Numbered from the stretch's first letter, positions 18,324 to 29,484 are shown. The stretch: 64,000 nucleotides of DNA from Polynucleobacter acidiphobus (GCF_003065385.1 NZ_CP023277.1:770829-834828); one strand, 5' to 3'. Numbers and translations are program-made. The notes: a model not told the origin generated them from the sequence alone.

Positions 18324-18347
18324 TGGGTGCGCATTCAAAGAAGCGCT

Positions 18348-19106
18348 TTATTCTTTCAGAAGATTTTTGATGGCATCAAGCTCGCGCTGCGTTTCTTCAT
18401 GCGCTTGCGTGTCGCTGGCTTTCCCACCCAACTTCGCTAATGCCTCTTCAAGGGCTTTGATCTTGTGTTCTTGTTCAATCGTGGCGTCGATCAAACTCTT
18501 CAATGCTAAGGAAACAGGGTCATCTGCATTCGGTGTAATGCCGTAGGCTGAGAAACTCGCTTTGCTGGCATCGCTCGCATGTTTGGGTAGATCGGGATGC
18601 AAGATCCGAGCCGGCACACCGACTGCTGTTGCACCCGCAGGTATCTCTTTGAGAACCACTGCGTTGGATCCAATCCGAGCACCATCCCCCACAGTAAATC
18701 CACCCAAGACCTTGGCGCCCGCACTCACAACCACGCCTTTGCCAAGTGTGGGATGACGTTTGACCCCTTTGTAGAGCGAGGTACCTCCCAAGGTTACCCC
18801 TTGATAGATCGTGGTGTCATCACCAATCTCTGCGGTCTCGCCAATCACAATGCCAAGGCCATGATCCAAAAATACCCGACGCCCGATGTGTGCGCCCGGA
18901 TGAATCTCAATATTGGTCAGAAAACGGGCCAGCGATGCCAGAAAACGGGCGGGCCATTTAAGACCCATATTCCATAGGGCATGATTGAGACGATGTAACC
19001 AAATGGCATGCAAACCGGGATAGCAGGTAATCACCTCTAGCCGGTGCCGTGCGGCAGGATCGCGCGCAATAATAGCGTCTACATCTTCAAATAAAGAACT
19101 GAACAT
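18348..19106 (-). CDS. cysE: Serine O-acetyltransferase
   Basis: Makes O-acetylserine for cysteine synthesis. The left-handed beta-helix hexapeptide repeats run from about residue 65 to 185 (IHPGAHIGRRVFLDHGLG, IGDDTTIYQGVTLGG). Catalytic His and Asp are in the FLDHG and GGTSL regions. At 252 aa it is the short N-terminal form. The tail is a charged helical extension (EETQRELDAIKNLLKE) rather than the E. coli CysK-binding tail ending in Ile. Next to trmJ, a common neighbour. Confidence 0.95.
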   Translation of the reverse strand: MFSSLFEDVDAIIARDPAARHRLEVITCYPGLHAIWLHRLNHALWNMGLKWPARFLASLARFLTNIEIHPGAHIGRRVFLDHGLGIVIGETAEIGDDTTIYQGVTLGGTSLYKGVKRHPTLGKGVVVSAGAKVLGGFTVGDGARIGSNAVVLKEIPAGATAVGVPARILHPDLPKHASDASKASFSAYGITPNADDPVSLALKSLIDATIEQEHKIKALEEALAKLGGKASDTQAHEETQRELDAIKNLLKE

Positions 19107-19129
19107 AGAGATAGTGTAATCCGTGCGAC

Positions 19130-19885
19130 TTATTTTCTCAGGAGCATCTGTTTGGCAATGCCGCGCAAGAGATCAATTTCCTCCTTGCGTAAGCGAGTTC
19201 TAGCAAACAGCGCTTGCAGACGCGGCATCAGCTTCTTGGGATTTTTGGGATCCAAATATCCAATCGCTTCCAAGCCTGCCTGCCAATGGTCGAGCATGGC
19301 AGCAACAGCGGCAGGGTCCGCAAGTTCAGAAAGATCCTGATTCGCCAATGACGGGGAAGGATTCTCGAGAAGAGCTTGGCGCAAACCAAACGCGCAGACC
19401 ATCATGGCTTGAGCAAGGTTTAATGAGGGATACGCGGGATTGGCAGGCAAGAAGACCCGATGGGTGCAATAGGCAAGATCTTCGTTCTCAAGCCCAGTTC
19501 GCTCAGGACCAAATACCAATGCAACGGAGCCCTTGGATTGCAATGCATCGGTGAGCAAATGAAGACCATCTGCCCAAGAGAGTGGGGGCGGACCAAACTC
19601 CCGATCGCGACTGGTTAGACCCAACACCACAGCGCATCCTTCAATACTGGAGGAGAGCATCTTGTGAGTATTAGACCGAGCCAACACATCACTGGCGCCA
19701 CTGGCTAATGCGATCGCATCGGGGTGAGTCGGCATGGCGAGTTCACGAGGGCGAACCAGATGCAAGGCGTCAAAGCCCATGGTTTTGAGGGCACGTGCTG
19801 CTGAACCGATATTGCCCGCATGGCTGGTTTCGACCATGATCCAGCGGACCTGGTCGCTGTATTGAGTAAAGGGAGTCTGAGCCAT
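19130..19885 (-). CDS. trmJ: tRNA (cytidine/uridine-32-2'-O)-methyltransferase TrmJ
   Basis: SPOUT-class methyltransferase that 2'-O-methylates position 32 of several tRNAs. The trefoil-knot AdoMet motifs are present: VETSHAGNIGSAARALKTMG at the N-terminus, VFGPERTGLENEDLAYC near 120 and YPSLNLAQAMMV near 145. The C-terminal helical extension (to 251 aa) fits TrmJ rather than TrmL. Upstream of and in the same direction as cysE; divergent from suhB. Confidence 0.93.
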   Translation of the reverse strand: MAQTPFTQYSDQVRWIMVETSHAGNIGSAARALKTMGFDALHLVRPRELAMPTHPDAIALASGASDVLARSNTHKMLSSSIEGCAVVLGLTSRDREFGPPPLSWADGLHLLTDALQSKGSVALVFGPERTGLENEDLAYCTHRVFLPANPAYPSLNLAQAMMVCAFGLRQALLENPSPSLANQDLSELADPAAVAAMLDHWQAGLEAIGYLDPKNPKKLMPRLQALFARTRLRKEEIDLLRGIAKQMLLRK

Positions 19886-19965
19886 GAATGAATTCGTTTA
19901 GAATACTGCTATTGCGCTAGAGACCTTGTCGACTAGTTTGTTCTTATTTAATTTGTCCACTCATT

Positions 19966-20760
19966 ATGCACCCCATGTTAAACGTGGCTGTGAAAGCCGC
20001 TCGCCGTGCCGCAACGATTATCAATCGTGCATCACTCAATTTAGAGCGCTTGCAAATCGATCGCAAGCAACATAATGACTATGTAACCGAAGTGGACAAA
20101 GCTGCCGAAGAGGCGATTATCGAGACCCTCAGCGAAGCCTATCCAAGCCATGGTTTTTTGGCCGAGGAAACGGGCGAAGCCACGAATGGCTCTGATCACA
20201 TTTGGATCATTGATCCCCTAGATGGCACCACTAACTTTATTCATGGATTTCCGCAATACGCCGTATCGATTGCTCTTTCGGTTAATGGTGTTGTGACCCA
20301 AGGCGTGGTCTATGACCCCAATCGGGATGAGTTATTTACCGCCACGAAGGGTAGTGGCGCCTACGTGGATCGCCGTCGCCTGCGGGTGGCCGAGCAAACC
20401 AAATTAGAGAACGCATTACTCGGTACAGGGTTTCCGTATCGTCACGATCAAGATGTTGATCTCTACCTCAAGATCTTTGCTGATATGACTCGCCAATGCG
20501 CGGGTCTGCGACGTCCTGGCGCAGCCTCCCTAGACCTGGTCTATGTAGCAGCGGGCCGCTACGACGGATTCTTTGAGAGTGAACTCAAGCCCTGGGATAT
20601 GGCAGCAGGGGCCCTGATTGTCACCGAGGCAGGTGGCCTCGTTGGGAACTACCGAGGCGAAGAGGGCTTTATGGAAAGTGGCGAAATTATGGCTGCTAAC
20701 CCGAGGATCTTTGCCCAAATGGCAAACATACTTAGCAAGTACTCAAGAACGGCTAAGTAG
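19966..20760 (+). CDS. suhB: Inositol-1-monophosphatase SuhB
   Basis: Mg-dependent phosphatase that in E. coli also acts in rRNA antitermination complexes. All inositol monophosphatase signatures are present: GFLAEETG near residue 66, [20 protein letters not shown] near 84 and [17 protein letters not shown] near 208. The length of 264 aa is normal. Its last 8 bases overlap the end of the convergent lpxH gene, and no intrinsic terminator lies between them. Confidence 0.95.
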   Translation: MHPMLNVAVKAARRAATIINRASLNLERLQIDRKQHNDYVTEVDKAAEEAIIETLSEAYPSHGFLAEETGEATNGSDHIWIIDPLDGTTNFIHGFPQYAVSIALSVNGVVTQGVVYDPNRDELFTATKGSGAYVDRRRLRVAEQTKLENALLGTGFPYRHDQDVDLYLKIFADMTRQCAGLRRPGAASLDLVYVAAGRYDGFFESELKPWDMAAGALIVTEAGGLVGNYRGEEGFMESGEIMAANPRIFAQMANILSKYSRTAK

Positions 20761-21541
20761 ATTTCACCAAATCAATGTAGCGCACACCATTGAGGTCAAT
20801 GCGCAAGGCACTTGCTTTTGGTAACACGGTCTCAGGATGATCCAAATCCCAGTCGGAGAGCACATAGCGTTGCCATTCCTTATTACCCATGCTTTCATGG
20901 TGCCGTGCCGGTAAATGGGTATGCCCATGAATCAAACGCTCGGAGCCGTAGGCTCCCATCAGGTTGGCACAAGCCACCAAGGTGACATCGCCCTTGTAGC
21001 GAGCGACATCCGGGGTATAACGCGCCGCGCGCTCATACTTTGCAGTGCTATTACTTCGTAGAGTACGGGCAATCCCACGTCGCCACTCGAGAGGGAGTCG
21101 CAAAAATAATTTTTGGAGCCAGGGCTTGCGTACCCATTTACGAAACACCTGATAGCCCAGATCATTAGTACACAGTGCATCACCATGACTAATAACCCAT
21201 TCATCTCCAGCGATCATGACCTTGGACGGATCGGGCAGTAACTGCATCCCAGATTTCTTGAGAAAGTCTTGGCCGATCAAAAAGTCACGGTTGCCATGAA
21301 TGTAATAGGTTTTGGTCTTGCTTGATAGAGCAAAAAGTGCACGCAGGACCTCTTGCTGAAATGGTGAACGCGCGCCAGCATCATCCCCCACCCAGTATTC
21401 AAAGAGATCACCAAGAATAAATACTGACTCGACATCATTCGTTTCTTTCTCAACAAAGTCAAAGAAACGCTGCGCCGTCAAGGGCATCGACGGCGTGAGA
21501 TGAAGATCGGAGATTAGTAGGGCGCTGGCGTGCTCTTGCAT
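20753..21541 (-). CDS. lpxH: UDP-2,3-diacylglucosamine diphosphatase
   Basis: Calcineurin-like phosphoesterase of lipid A synthesis, releasing UMP to give lipid X. Metal motifs in order: [41 protein letters not shown] and the final [10 protein letters not shown]. It is 262 aa, slightly longer than E. coli LpxH. Sits 15 bp downstream of ppiB on the same strand, the same neighbour pair as in E. coli. Confidence 0.95.
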   Translation of the reverse strand: MQEHASALLISDLHLTPSMPLTAQRFFDFVEKETNDVESVFILGDLFEYWVGDDAGARSPFQQEVLRALFALSSKTKTYYIHGNRDFLIGQDFLKKSGMQLLPDPSKVMIAGDEWVISHGDALCTNDLGYQVFRKWVRKPWLQKLFLRLPLEWRRGIARTLRSNSTAKYERAARYTPDVARYKGDVTLVACANLMGAYGSERLIHGHTHLPARHHESMGNKEWQRYVLSDWDLDHPETVLPKASALRIDLNGVRYIDLVKST

Positions 21542-21556
21542 GCTTAGATCAAGGGA

Positions 21557-22060
21557 TTAGTCGGCAATGACCGATGCTTTCTCAATCACCACATCCTCAG
21601 TGGGAACATCTTGGTGATACCCGGCATTACCTGTCTTAACCTTCTTAATCTTATCAACCACATCCATGCCATTGCTCACTTTCCCAAACACGGCATAGCC
21701 CCAACCCTGCGGAGTAGGAGCGGTGTGATTCAGAAAATCATTGTCATTGACGTTAATAAAAAACTGGGCGGTCGCTGAATGGGGATCGCTAGTACGTGCC
21801 ATCGCAATCGTGCCGCGATCATTCTTTAAGCCATTGTTTGCCTCGTTCTCAATTTGATCGAGGGTTGATTTCTGCTTCATACCCGCGGTCATACCGCCAC
21901 CCTGAATCATGAAGTTATCAATCACCCGATGAAAAATCGTGCCATCGTAATGGCCACTCTTTACATAGGCCAAAAAGTTAGCAACGGATTTTGGTGCTTT
22001 GGCAGCATCGAGCTCGAGGGTGATATCACCGTGATTAGTTTTCAGAAGAACGCTTGGCAT
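21557..22060 (-). CDS. ppiB: Cyclophilin-type peptidyl-prolyl isomerase
   Basis: 167-residue cytoplasmic cyclophilin with no signal peptide. The active-site segment [13 protein letters not shown] near residues 43-55 holds the catalytic arginine, and [20 protein letters not shown] contains the substrate-binding loop. It probably accelerates folding of soluble proteins. Twelve bases downstream of the TPR protein gene and before lpxH, forming a three-gene reverse-strand operon. Confidence 0.95.
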   Translation of the reverse strand: MPSVLLKTNHGDITLELDAAKAPKSVANFLAYVKSGHYDGTIFHRVIDNFMIQGGGMTAGMKQKSTLDQIENEANNGLKNDRGTIAMARTSDPHSATAQFFINVNDNDFLNHTAPTPQGWGYAVFGKVSNGMDVVDKIKKVKTGNAGYHQDVPTEDVVIEKASVIAD

Positions 22061-22071
22061 AAATAACTCTC

Positions 22072-22860
22072 TTATGGTTTAGAAATCGGAGGATTGGGTC
22101 GGTTACTGGGTTTGGGCGGCGGCGGGTTCAAGATCTCCTTGATGGCCCGGGCCCGCTGCCCATACTCGCGCTGACTGGGTTGCAGTTTACTCGCACTGGA
22201 GTAATAGCGATCGGCTAGGCGCAAGTACACCTCTGCCAGATTGCCCTGGGCCAGCACATAGTCAGGTCTTAGTTTGAGGGCGAGCTCTAAATAATCGCGG
22301 GCCTCAATCCATTGACCTTGATTGGCTGCTAATGCGGCGAGATTGTTATAGGGTTCTGGTAACTCCGGAAACTGCTGGGTAATCTCGATCCAGGTGGCAC
22401 GAGCTGCATTGACATCACGTAATTCCACTTGCAGGCGCGCCTTGATAAATCGCAGTTGCACATTACGAGGCGTTTTCACTAAAGCCGCATCAATCGCTTT
22501 GATGGCCTCTGGGTATTTGCGTTCCTTGATGAGCTTCTCAATATGCGTGGGAATCGCATTTTTCATGACCGGATCGGGCTCAATAATCAAAAAGGACAAA
22601 AACGGCACCGCGATGGATTCCGAAAGTTGGTTATTGCCAGTTTCTGGATTGGGGTTGGTGCTCATGCGCGGTGGATCGGTTGGGCCATACCCACCAAGAT
22701 AAGGCTGGGGGTTGCTACCTGCGGGGGAGGGTTGCGCAACACTCGCGCCCATCACCGTGAGACCCAATAGCAATAGCCAATACTGTGGGATCTTGCTTAA
22801 TTTGCTGAAGATTTGGGTATTGGCTGTCATGGCAAGAAGATCACTAAGAAGGCGCGTCAT
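22072..22860 (-). CDS. Secreted TPR-repeat protein
   Basis: 262-residue protein with a hydrophobic signal segment ([17 protein letters not shown]), a Pro/Asn-rich linker and about three tetratricopeptide repeats at residues ~105-215 ([40 protein letters not shown]). It ends in a Pro-rich tail. TPRs mediate protein-protein contacts, probably in the periplasm here. The start is uncertain between 22860 and 22830; neither has a strong ribosome site. The cysS-ppiB-lpxH neighbourhood is conserved in this group. Confidence 0.8.
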   Translation of the reverse strand: MTRLLSDLLAMTANTQIFSKLSKIPQYWLLLLGLTVMGASVAQPSPAGSNPQPYLGGYGPTDPPRMSTNPNPETGNNQLSESIAVPFLSFLIIEPDPVMKNAIPTHIEKLIKERKYPEAIKAIDAALVKTPRNVQLRFIKARLQVELRDVNAARATWIEITQQFPELPEPYNNLAALAANQGQWIEARDYLELALKLRPDYVLAQGNLAEVYLRLADRYYSSASKLQPSQREYGQRARAIKEILNPPPPKPSNRPNPPISKP

Positions 22861-22940
22861 TCGATATACTCATCAGTCTAACAAATTCGTGTGCCGTTCA
22901 CTCAACACCTTTCAAGCTCCGTCATTCCTAACTACTGATC

Positions 22941-24350
22941 ATGCTGTCGATTTACAACACCCTATCGAGAACCAAAGAGGTCTTTAAACCCATTGAGCCC
23001 GGTAAGGTAAAGATGTATGTATGCGGCATGACCGTGTATGACTATTGCCATTTGGGCCACGCACGGGTCATGATTGTGTTTGATATGGTGGTACGTTGGT
23101 TGCGAGCCAGTGGCTATGATGTGAACTACGTTCGCAACATCACCGATATTGATGACAAGATCATTACGCGAGCGCTTGAGAACCAAGAGCCTATTGCAGC
23201 ACTGACCCAGCGTTTCATTGATGCAATGCATGCGGATGCTAAAACCCTCAATCTTCTATCGCCTGATCATGAGCCGCGGGCCACTCACTATATTGCTCAG
23301 ATGCAAGGATTGATTGGTCGTCTCATCGAGCGTGAGATGGCCTATCAAGGCGATGATGGCGATGTGAACTATGCCGTGCGCCAGTTCCCTAGCTATGGCA
23401 AGTTATCTGGTAAATCGATTGATGAGCTTCAAGCCGGTGAGCGGGTTGCCATTAGCGGTGGTAAGCGCGACCCACTGGATTTTGTGCTCTGGAAATCTGC
23501 CAAGACCGAAGAACCTGCTGACACCCGTTGGGCTTCCCCATGGGGTGAGGGGCGCCCTGGTTGGCATATTGAGTGCTCGGCGATGTCCTGCGAGTTACTA
23601 GGTCAGCATTTTGATATTCATGGCGGTGGGGCAGATTTGCAGTTTCCTCACCATGAGAACGAGATTGCGCAAAGCGAAGGCGCAATGTTTGGATCGGGCA
23701 GCGTCGATCAACCCTTTGTGCGTTACTGGATGCATAACGGCCATATTCGTGTGAACCACGAGAAGATGTCAAAATCATTGGGCAATTTTTTCTTGATTAG
23801 GGATGTGTTAGCGCAGTTTGATCCTGAGGTGGTGCGCTTCTTTATGCTCAAAGCTCACTATCGCAGCCCGATTAATTACTCCGATCATCAGCTTAAAGAT
23901 GCGCGCACTGGATTAACTCGTTTGTATACCGCACTGAGTGAACTGCCGACCATTCCAAGCAATAAGGTTGACCCTGCCTGGAAAGACCGCTTTGCGCAAG
24001 CCATGAACGATGACTTCAATACTCCTGAGGCCTTGGCGGTGTTATTCGAGTTGGTGACCGAGAGTCATAAGACGCAGGATATTGAGCGCAAGCACGAGCT
24101 GCTCAACACGCTTCATCACTTAGGTAGCACGATCGGACTTCTTTATCAGTCACCACAACAGTTCTTGCAAAGCGGTACGCCTAAAGTTGGCTTGAGCCCA
24201 GAGCAGATTGAAGAGCGGATTATGGCACGCCAAGCGGCCAAGCAGGTCAAGAACTTTGCCAGCGCAGACGCGATTCGTCAGCAATTACTGGACGAAGGTG
24301 TCATTTTGGAAGATAAGCCCGGCGGCCAAACCATCTGGCGACGAGCCTAA
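22941..24350 (+). CDS. cysS: Cysteine-tRNA ligase
   Basis: Class I monomeric synthetase, 469 aa. The N-terminus has [16 protein letters not shown] with the zinc cysteine and the HIGH-type [12 protein letters not shown] and [10 protein letters not shown] give the other zinc ligands, and [10 protein letters not shown] (near 275) is the KMSKS loop. The C-terminal tRNA-binding DALR region is complete. Its stop overlaps the start of the glycosylase gene (TAATG), indicating coupled translation. Confidence 0.97.
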   Translation: MLSIYNTLSRTKEVFKPIEPGKVKMYVCGMTVYDYCHLGHARVMIVFDMVVRWLRASGYDVNYVRNITDIDDKIITRALENQEPIAALTQRFIDAMHADAKTLNLLSPDHEPRATHYIAQMQGLIGRLIEREMAYQGDDGDVNYAVRQFPSYGKLSGKSIDELQAGERVAISGGKRDPLDFVLWKSAKTEEPADTRWASPWGEGRPGWHIECSAMSCELLGQHFDIHGGGADLQFPHHENEIAQSEGAMFGSGSVDQPFVRYWMHNGHIRVNHEKMSKSLGNFFLIRDVLAQFDPEVVRFFMLKAHYRSPINYSDHQLKDARTGLTRLYTALSELPTIPSNKVDPAWKDRFAQAMNDDFNTPEALAVLFELVTESHKTQDIERKHELLNTLHHLGSTIGLLYQSPQQFLQSGTPKVGLSPEQIEERIMARQAAKQVKNFASADAIRQQLLDEGVILEDKPGGQTIWRRA

Positions 24351-24988
24351 TGCCAAAACCACGAACCAAAAAGCCAAGCTATTGGCAAGATGCCTGTGCG
24401 GAGCTCATGAAGCAAGATCGGATCTTGCGCAAACTGATTCCCAAGTACGGTGATGGAATGTTGGGAAGTCGTGGTGACGCATTCACAACGCTCGCGCGCT
24501 CGATCGTTGGACAACAAATTTCAGTGGCTGCTGCGCAATCGGTGTGGAACCGAACCTTGGAGACCCTAAGTCACGAAGTAACTCCTAAACGCGTACTCGA
24601 TACCAAGCATGACGCCTTACGAGCTTCAGGTCTATCCATGCGCAAGGTGGAGTACATTCGTGATCTCGCCGATCACTTTCATCATGGGCGACTACAAACC
24701 GAGCGCTGGCCCAAAATGGATGATGAGGAGCTCATTAAGGAGTTGAGTGCGATTCGGGGGATTGGACGCTGGACCGCTGAGATGTTTCTGATCTTTAATT
24801 TGATGCGCCCAAATGTGCTGCCACTAGACGATATTGGGCTAATTCGGGCGATCTCGATCAATTATTTCAGTGGCGAGCCCGTCACCCGCCATGAAGCCCG
24901 CGAGGTGGCAGCCAATTGGGCGCCATGGCGGACCGTGGCCACTTGGTATATGTGGCGCAGCATTGACCCCATTCCCGTGGAGTACTAA
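24350..24988 (+). CDS. HhH-GPD DNA glycosylase (AlkA/3-methyladenine type)
   Basis: 212-residue base-excision-repair glycosylase. VGQQISVAAAQSVW near residue 50, a helix-hairpin-helix in LSAIRGIGRWTAEM near 133 and the catalytic aspartate in LPLDDIGL near 160 match the short AlkA-like 3-methyladenine glycosylases. No C-terminal iron-sulfur cysteines are present, so it is not a Nth/MutY protein. Translationally coupled to cysS; accA follows after 37 bp. Confidence 0.9.
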   Translation: MPKPRTKKPSYWQDACAELMKQDRILRKLIPKYGDGMLGSRGDAFTTLARSIVGQQISVAAAQSVWNRTLETLSHEVTPKRVLDTKHDALRASGLSMRKVEYIRDLADHFHHGRLQTERWPKMDDEELIKELSAIRGIGRWTAEMFLIFNLMRPNVLPLDDIGLIRAISINYFSGEPVTRHEAREVAANWAPWRTVATWYMWRSIDPIPVEY

Positions 24989-25025
24989 TTTTGGGGTAAA
25001 CCCAAAAAGCACATAAAATTAGGCC

Positions 25026-26003
25026 ATGAAGACCACCTTCCTAGACTTTGAGCAAGCGGTAGCCGAGCTTGAGACCAAAATCGAAGAGCTCCGCTATGTG
25101 CAAGACGAGTCTTCGGTGGATATCTCAAGCGAGATCAAGACACTTTCAGAAAAAAGCCATCAGCTCACCAAAGAGATCTACGAAAAATTAACGCCTTGGC
25201 AGGTCTCTCAAGTCGCCCGTCATCCACAGCGTCCTTACACTCTCGATTACATTCAAGCCTTATTCACCGACTTTCATGAGTTGCATGGCGATCGAGTCTT
25301 TGCCGATGATCAATCGATTATTGGCGGCCTTGCGCGCTTCAATGGCAAGCCTTGCATGGTGATCGGTCACCAAAAGGGTCGGGACACGAAAGAGCGTGCC
25401 ATGCGTAATTTTGGAATGAGTCGCCCTGAAGGGTATCGCAAGGCGATGCGTCTAATGCGCTTAGCTGAGAAGTTTGGCTTGCCGGTTTTTACCTTCGTGG
25501 ATACCCCTGGCGCATTCCCAGGGATTGATGCCGAGGAGCGTAACCAATCCGAAGCAATTGGTCACAATCTGTATACCCAAGCCGAACTCAAAGTGCCCAT
25601 CATTACTACCATTATTGGTGAGGGTGGTTCGGGCGGCGCGCTCGCCATTGCCATGGGTGATGTGGTGATGATGTTGCAATACTCAACATATTCCGTCATC
25701 TCACCGGAAGGCTGTGCTTCGATCTTATGGAAGACCGCCGAGAAGGCTCCGGATGCAGCCGAGCAATTAGCGCTCACTGCACAACGTCTCAAAGATCTTC
25801 AATTGATTGATACGATCGTGCCAGAACCTGTGGGTGCTGCTCATCGAGATTACGAAGCCATGATGGCCAATATGAATAAAGCACTTGCCCGCGCTCTTTC
25901 TGAGGTCGAAGACCTGTCCGAGAAAGAACTCCTCGAGCGCCGGCATCAACGGTTTATGAGTTATGGCCAGTTCAAAGAAGTCAAAGCCAAAGACCCAAGC
26001 TAA
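25026..26003 (+). CDS. accA: Acetyl-CoA carboxylase carboxyltransferase alpha subunit
   Basis: Transfers the carboxyl group from biotin to acetyl-CoA in the first step of fatty-acid synthesis, together with AccD. It starts with the typical [19 protein letters not shown] coiled segment. The crotonase-like core contains [39 protein letters not shown] and [10 protein letters not shown]. The length of 325 aa is normal. The 3' end overlaps tilS by about 40 bp in another frame. Confidence 0.97.
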   Translation: MKTTFLDFEQAVAELETKIEELRYVQDESSVDISSEIKTLSEKSHQLTKEIYEKLTPWQVSQVARHPQRPYTLDYIQALFTDFHELHGDRVFADDQSIIGGLARFNGKPCMVIGHQKGRDTKERAMRNFGMSRPEGYRKAMRLMRLAEKFGLPVFTFVDTPGAFPGIDAEERNQSEAIGHNLYTQAELKVPIITTIIGEGGSGGALAIAMGDVVMMLQYSTYSVISPEGCASILWKTAEKAPDAAEQLALTAQRLKDLQLIDTIVPEPVGAAHRDYEAMMANMNKALARALSEVEDLSEKELLERRHQRFMSYGQFKEVKAKDPS

Positions 26004-27243
26004 ACGAATTGGTGTGGCCTTCAGTGGGGGCCTCGATTCAGTAGTATTGCTCGATGCCGTCAGTAAGGCCTATCCCAACGATGTAGTCTACGCGCTTCAT
26101 GTGCATCATGGACTGCAAGCCCAGGCGGATGAGTGGTTGCTATTTTGTGAGCGCCTAGCCAAACGCTACAAGATTGCCTTTGACTTCCGACTACTGCATT
26201 TGCCAATCACTGCGAACATTGAGGCCCATGCGCGTCAAGCACGCTATGAGGAATTGCTTGGTCTTTGTGATCAACATCAACTCGATCATTTATTGTTTGC
26301 GCATCATCAGCACGATCAAGCGGAGACCGTACTCTTGCAACTCTTGCGAGGCGCCGGACCCGCAGGCCTCGCTGGAATGCCTGCCCATAAAGAGCTGCAA
26401 AGCCCTAATGGCAGAACTGTGCACTTGTGGCGACCATTACTAGAGCAAGACCGCACCCAATTGCAGACCTATGCCAAGCAACATCAATTGTCTTGGGTGG
26501 AGGATCCCAGTAATCAAAACACGCGCTATCGCCGCAACGCCATCCGTAAAAAAATTCTGCCAGAGTTAGAGCAGATTCAGGGTGGGGCAATTGCCAACCT
26601 AGCGCGCAGTGCGCAATGGCTTGCTCAGTCACAAGTGCTCATGGATCAACTTGCGCAGCACGATGCGCGCACCTGGATCAATCGTAATCAACTTAACATT
26701 GTGCCGTTAGTCACACTCCACCGCCAAGACCTTGCGCGCGCCACCAATGTGATGCGCTATTGGCTCAAACGCAATCAGCTCTCGATGCCCTCAACAGAGC
26801 GTTTGCAATCCTGGTGGCGTGATCTCCAGTCCTTACGTGCTGGTGCCAAATTAGAGTGGTTGCATGATCGTCATGCCATCCGAGCATGGCGCAATACCTT
26901 GCGGATTGAATCTGCACAGAAATCCAAGCGCGGCCAATGGATCTTTGTGCCAATCCCCGAAAGCTCTAATCAAGCAGGTCTTTCATGGGAATACTGTCAA
27001 CAAGCCAAATTGATTGAGAGTAGACCTCGTGCAGGAGGCGAGCGCTTGAAGATCAAGCTCAATACCCCCAGTAAAAGTTTAAAAAACCTATATCAAGAAG
27101 CCGGGGTGCCACCTTGGCAACGCCAAATCCCACTCTTATTTATCGATGGCACCCTCATTGCTGCTGAGGGTCTAGGGGTAAGCATTGCTCACCTAACGAC
27201 CAAGGGCCCGCGTGTTTGGCCCGAGTGGTCCTATTTGGATTAA
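25963..27243 (+). CDS. tilS: tRNA(Ile)-lysidine synthase
   Basis: Converts C34 of the CAU-anticodon isoleucine tRNA to lysidine so that it reads AUA. The PP-loop [15 protein letters not shown] near residue 17 and the [20 protein letters not shown] segment near 110 are diagnostic. The [13 protein letters not shown] motif marks the end of the catalytic domain, and C-terminal TilS domains complete the 426 aa. The accA-tilS-lysC order is typical of betaproteobacteria. Starts inside accA. Confidence 0.95.
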   Translation: MASSKKSKPKTQAKRIGVAFSGGLDSVVLLDAVSKAYPNDVVYALHVHHGLQAQADEWLLFCERLAKRYKIAFDFRLLHLPITANIEAHARQARYEELLGLCDQHQLDHLLFAHHQHDQAETVLLQLLRGAGPAGLAGMPAHKELQSPNGRTVHLWRPLLEQDRTQLQTYAKQHQLSWVEDPSNQNTRYRRNAIRKKILPELEQIQGGAIANLARSAQWLAQSQVLMDQLAQHDARTWINRNQLNIVPLVTLHRQDLARATNVMRYWLKRNQLSMPSTERLQSWWRDLQSLRAGAKLEWLHDRHAIRAWRNTLRIESAQKSKRGQWIFVPIPESSNQAGLSWEYCQQAKLIESRPRAGGERLKIKLNTPSKSLKNLYQEAGVPPWQRQIPLLFIDGTLIAAEGLGVSIAHLTTKGPRVWPEWSYLD

Positions 27244-27294
27244 GAAAAACAAAACCCTGTAAAATCATAGGTTTTGCAATTCAGTTAAACGGAT

Positions 27295-28545
27295 ATGTCT
27301 TTAATTGTTCATAAGTACGGCGGCACTTCGATGGGATCCATCGAGCGCATCCAAAATGTGGCCAAACGGGTTGCAAAATGGATGCGAGCTGGTCATCAGG
27401 TAGTGGTGGTGCCATCGGCCATGTCGGGCGAGACCAATCGTCTTTTGGGGCTCGCAAAAGAGTTAAGTGCCTCCCCAAACCCCCGAGAGCTCGATCAAAT
27501 TGCGGCAACCGGTGAGCAGGTCAGCTCCGGCTTGCTCGCCATCGCTCTCCAAGAGCAAGGAATTGATGCCATTAGTTACTCAGGTTGGCAGGTCACGGTG
27601 CATACCGATTCGGCCTACACCAAGGCACGCATCATGGGCATTGATGATGCCAAGATCAAAAAAGATTTGGATGCCGGCAGGGCAGTCGTGATCACCGGAT
27701 TCCAAGGAGTTGATCCACAAGGTAATGTGACCACCCTAGGTCGTGGTGGTTCAGATACCTCAGCAGTTGCTGTTGCTGCGGCTCTAAAAGCCGATGAGTG
27801 CTTAATTTATACCGATGTCGATGGCGTTTACACCACCGATCCCCGCGTTTGTGAGGATGCGCGTCGCCTCGATCAAATCACCTTTGAAGAGATGCTGGAA
27901 ATGGCAAGCCTTGGCTCTAAGGTCTTGCAAATACGCTCAGTGGAGTTTGCTGGCAAGTACAAAGTGAAGACCCGTGTGTTGTCATCGCTTACTGATCTAC
28001 TGATTCCGCTTGATCAAGAAATGAAGTCGGGTACTTTAATTACCTTTGAAGAGGACACCACCATGGAAGCCGCTGTAATCTCAGGAATCGCATTTGCACG
28101 CGATGAGGCCAAGATCACTGTGATTGATGTGCCAGATCGTCCTGGCATCGCCTATCAAATCTTGGGCCCCATTGCTGAAGCCAATATTGATGTGGACATG
28201 ATTATTCAGAACCAATCGGTTGAGGGTAAGACCGATTTCACATTCACAGTCCCGCGTGCTGATTATCAAAAAGCCCTCGATCTGCTGAAAAAGAGCGTGC
28301 AAGCGCATATTGATGCGAAAGATATTATTGGTGACCCCAAGGTATCGAAAGTATCCGTAGTGGGCGTTGGAATGCGCTCCCACGTTGGTGTAGCCAGTAA
28401 GATGTTCAGAACTTTATCGGAAGAGGGCATCAATATTTTGATGATCTCCACCAGTGAGATTAAGATCTCAGTCGTGATTGATGAGAAATACATGGAACTC
28501 GCAGTCAGGGCCCTCCATAAAGCCTTTGAATTGGATCAGAAGTAA
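27295..28545 (+). CDS. lysC: Aspartate kinase
   Basis: First step of the aspartate pathway to lysine, threonine and methionine. The kinase domain begins with IVHKYGGTSMGSIERIQNVA and includes the GRGGSDTSAVA substrate loop near 145. Two ACT domains occupy the last ~150 residues (EAKITVIDVPDRPGIAY; VSVVGVGMRSHVGVASKMF), implying allosteric feedback control. At 416 aa it is the single-function class. A TAAAAT -10-like element lies in the 51-bp gap after tilS. tRNA-Ser follows 22 bp downstream. Confidence 0.96.
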   Translation: MSLIVHKYGGTSMGSIERIQNVAKRVAKWMRAGHQVVVVPSAMSGETNRLLGLAKELSASPNPRELDQIAATGEQVSSGLLAIALQEQGIDAISYSGWQVTVHTDSAYTKARIMGIDDAKIKKDLDAGRAVVITGFQGVDPQGNVTTLGRGGSDTSAVAVAAALKADECLIYTDVDGVYTTDPRVCEDARRLDQITFEEMLEMASLGSKVLQIRSVEFAGKYKVKTRVLSSLTDLLIPLDQEMKSGTLITFEEDTTMEAAVISGIAFARDEAKITVIDVPDRPGIAYQILGPIAEANIDVDMIIQNQSVEGKTDFTFTVPRADYQKALDLLKKSVQAHIDAKDIIGDPKVSKVSVVGVGMRSHVGVASKMFRTLSEEGINILMISTSEIKISVVIDEKYMELAVRALHKAFELDQK

Positions 28546-28567
28546 ACTAGCGGTATTGAAGTAATAC

Positions 28568-28662
28568 GGAGACGTGGCCGAGCTGGTCGAAGGCACTCCC
28601 CTGCTAAGGGAGCATCTGTGCTAAAACACGGATCGGAGGTTCGAATCCTCTCGTCTCCGCCA
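28568..28662 (+). tRNA. tRNA-Ser (anticodon GCT)
   Basis: A 95-nt class II tRNA: acceptor stem GGAGACG/CGTCTCC, discriminator G and encoded CCA. The anticodon stem is CTCCC/GGGAG with loop CTGCTAA (GCT at 28603-28605). The long variable arm is CATCTGTGCTAAAACACGGAT, and the T arm is GGAGG-TTCGAAT-CCTCT. It decodes AGC/AGU. Located just after lysC. Confidence 0.98.
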
Positions 28663-28683
28663 ATTAAAATAAGGAAGAATCTA

Positions 28684-29484
28684 ATGCAACTTCCTTTTGT
28701 CTATCGGCTCGCTTTAGCCATAGTCCTTTTCTCTTTTGTACCTTTTTCACTAGCCACAACTAAAGATTGTGTATTTATTTTGATGCATGGTAAGTGGGGT
28801 GGACCCCAATCTCCTTATCTGAAGGAATTAGCAAAGCAGGTGAGTACAGTATGCGAGGTCGAGCTTCGCGAAATGCCATGGTCTCGAAACCGTAACTACG
28901 ATGAGACCTATGAGAGTGCCCTCAATCAATTAGCACGAAGTGTTAAAGGGTATCGAACAAAAGGATATCGGCTAGTTTTTATCGGCGGACAGAGTTTTGG
29001 CGCTAATGCTGCTATGGCATATCAAGCTTATATTGGTGATGCCGATGCAATAATTGCTTTGGCCCCAGGACACTCCCCAAGCTTGATGTACGAGCGTGGC
29101 ATGACCGGATCCGATTTAGAGCGTGCCCAAAAGGCCATTGCCGATGGTAAACCAGATACTCTAATTTCATTTACGGATCTGAACCAAGGTCGTCAGCGTG
29201 ACTTTAAAATTCGGGCCGATGTATTTTGGAGTTACTTCAATCCCAATGGTCTGGGCAATATGACCTTAACCGCTCAGCAGTTCAAGAAAAGCACGCCCTT
29301 TATCTGGGTGATCGGGCGCTTAGATCCTCTGTATGCATCTGGGCCTGCCTATGCATTTGATCGCGTACCACCAAACCCCAATAATGCCTATGTGGTAGTC
29401 AGTGCTGATCACGCTACAACCCCAGAGGAGGCAGCTCCGCAAGTGTTGAATTGGATTAAAAAAGTAAGTGCTACGAAGCCGTGA
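28684..29484 (+). CDS. Secreted alpha/beta-hydrolase-like protein
   Basis: 266-residue protein with a signal peptide (LALAIVLFSFVPFSLA). A serine-hydrolase elbow is visible as GGQSFGANAA near residue 103. Candidate triad partners are the Asp in IGRLDPLYA and the His in SADHATTP close to the C-terminus, so catalysis looks possible. The substrate is unknown. The frame is open back into tRNA-Ser, but the ATG at 28684 has AAGGAAG six bases upstream and restores a proper signal peptide. DUF2256 starts in its stop codon. Confidence 0.78.
   Translation: MQLPFVYRLALAIVLFSFVPFSLATTKDCVFILMHGKWGGPQSPYLKELAKQVSTVCEVELREMPWSRNRNYDETYESALNQLARSVKGYRTKGYRLVFIGGQSFGANAAMAYQAYIGDADAIIALAPGHSPSLMYERGMTGSDLERAQKAIADGKPDTLISFTDLNQGRQRDFKIRADVFWSYFNPNGLGNMTLTAQQFKKSTPFIWVIGRLDPLYASGPAYAFDRVPPNPNNAYVVVSADHATTPEEAAPQVLNWIKKVSATKP

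Noticed and set aside
25963-26003. Possible accA-tilS fusion or frameshift
   Set aside because: Both proteins are full length, in different frames, with an ordinary 41-bp overlap.
28618-28683. Upstream start of the hydrolase-like gene within tRNA-Ser
   Set aside because: It lies in the tRNA variable arm. The ATG at 28684 has a proper ribosome site and signal peptide.
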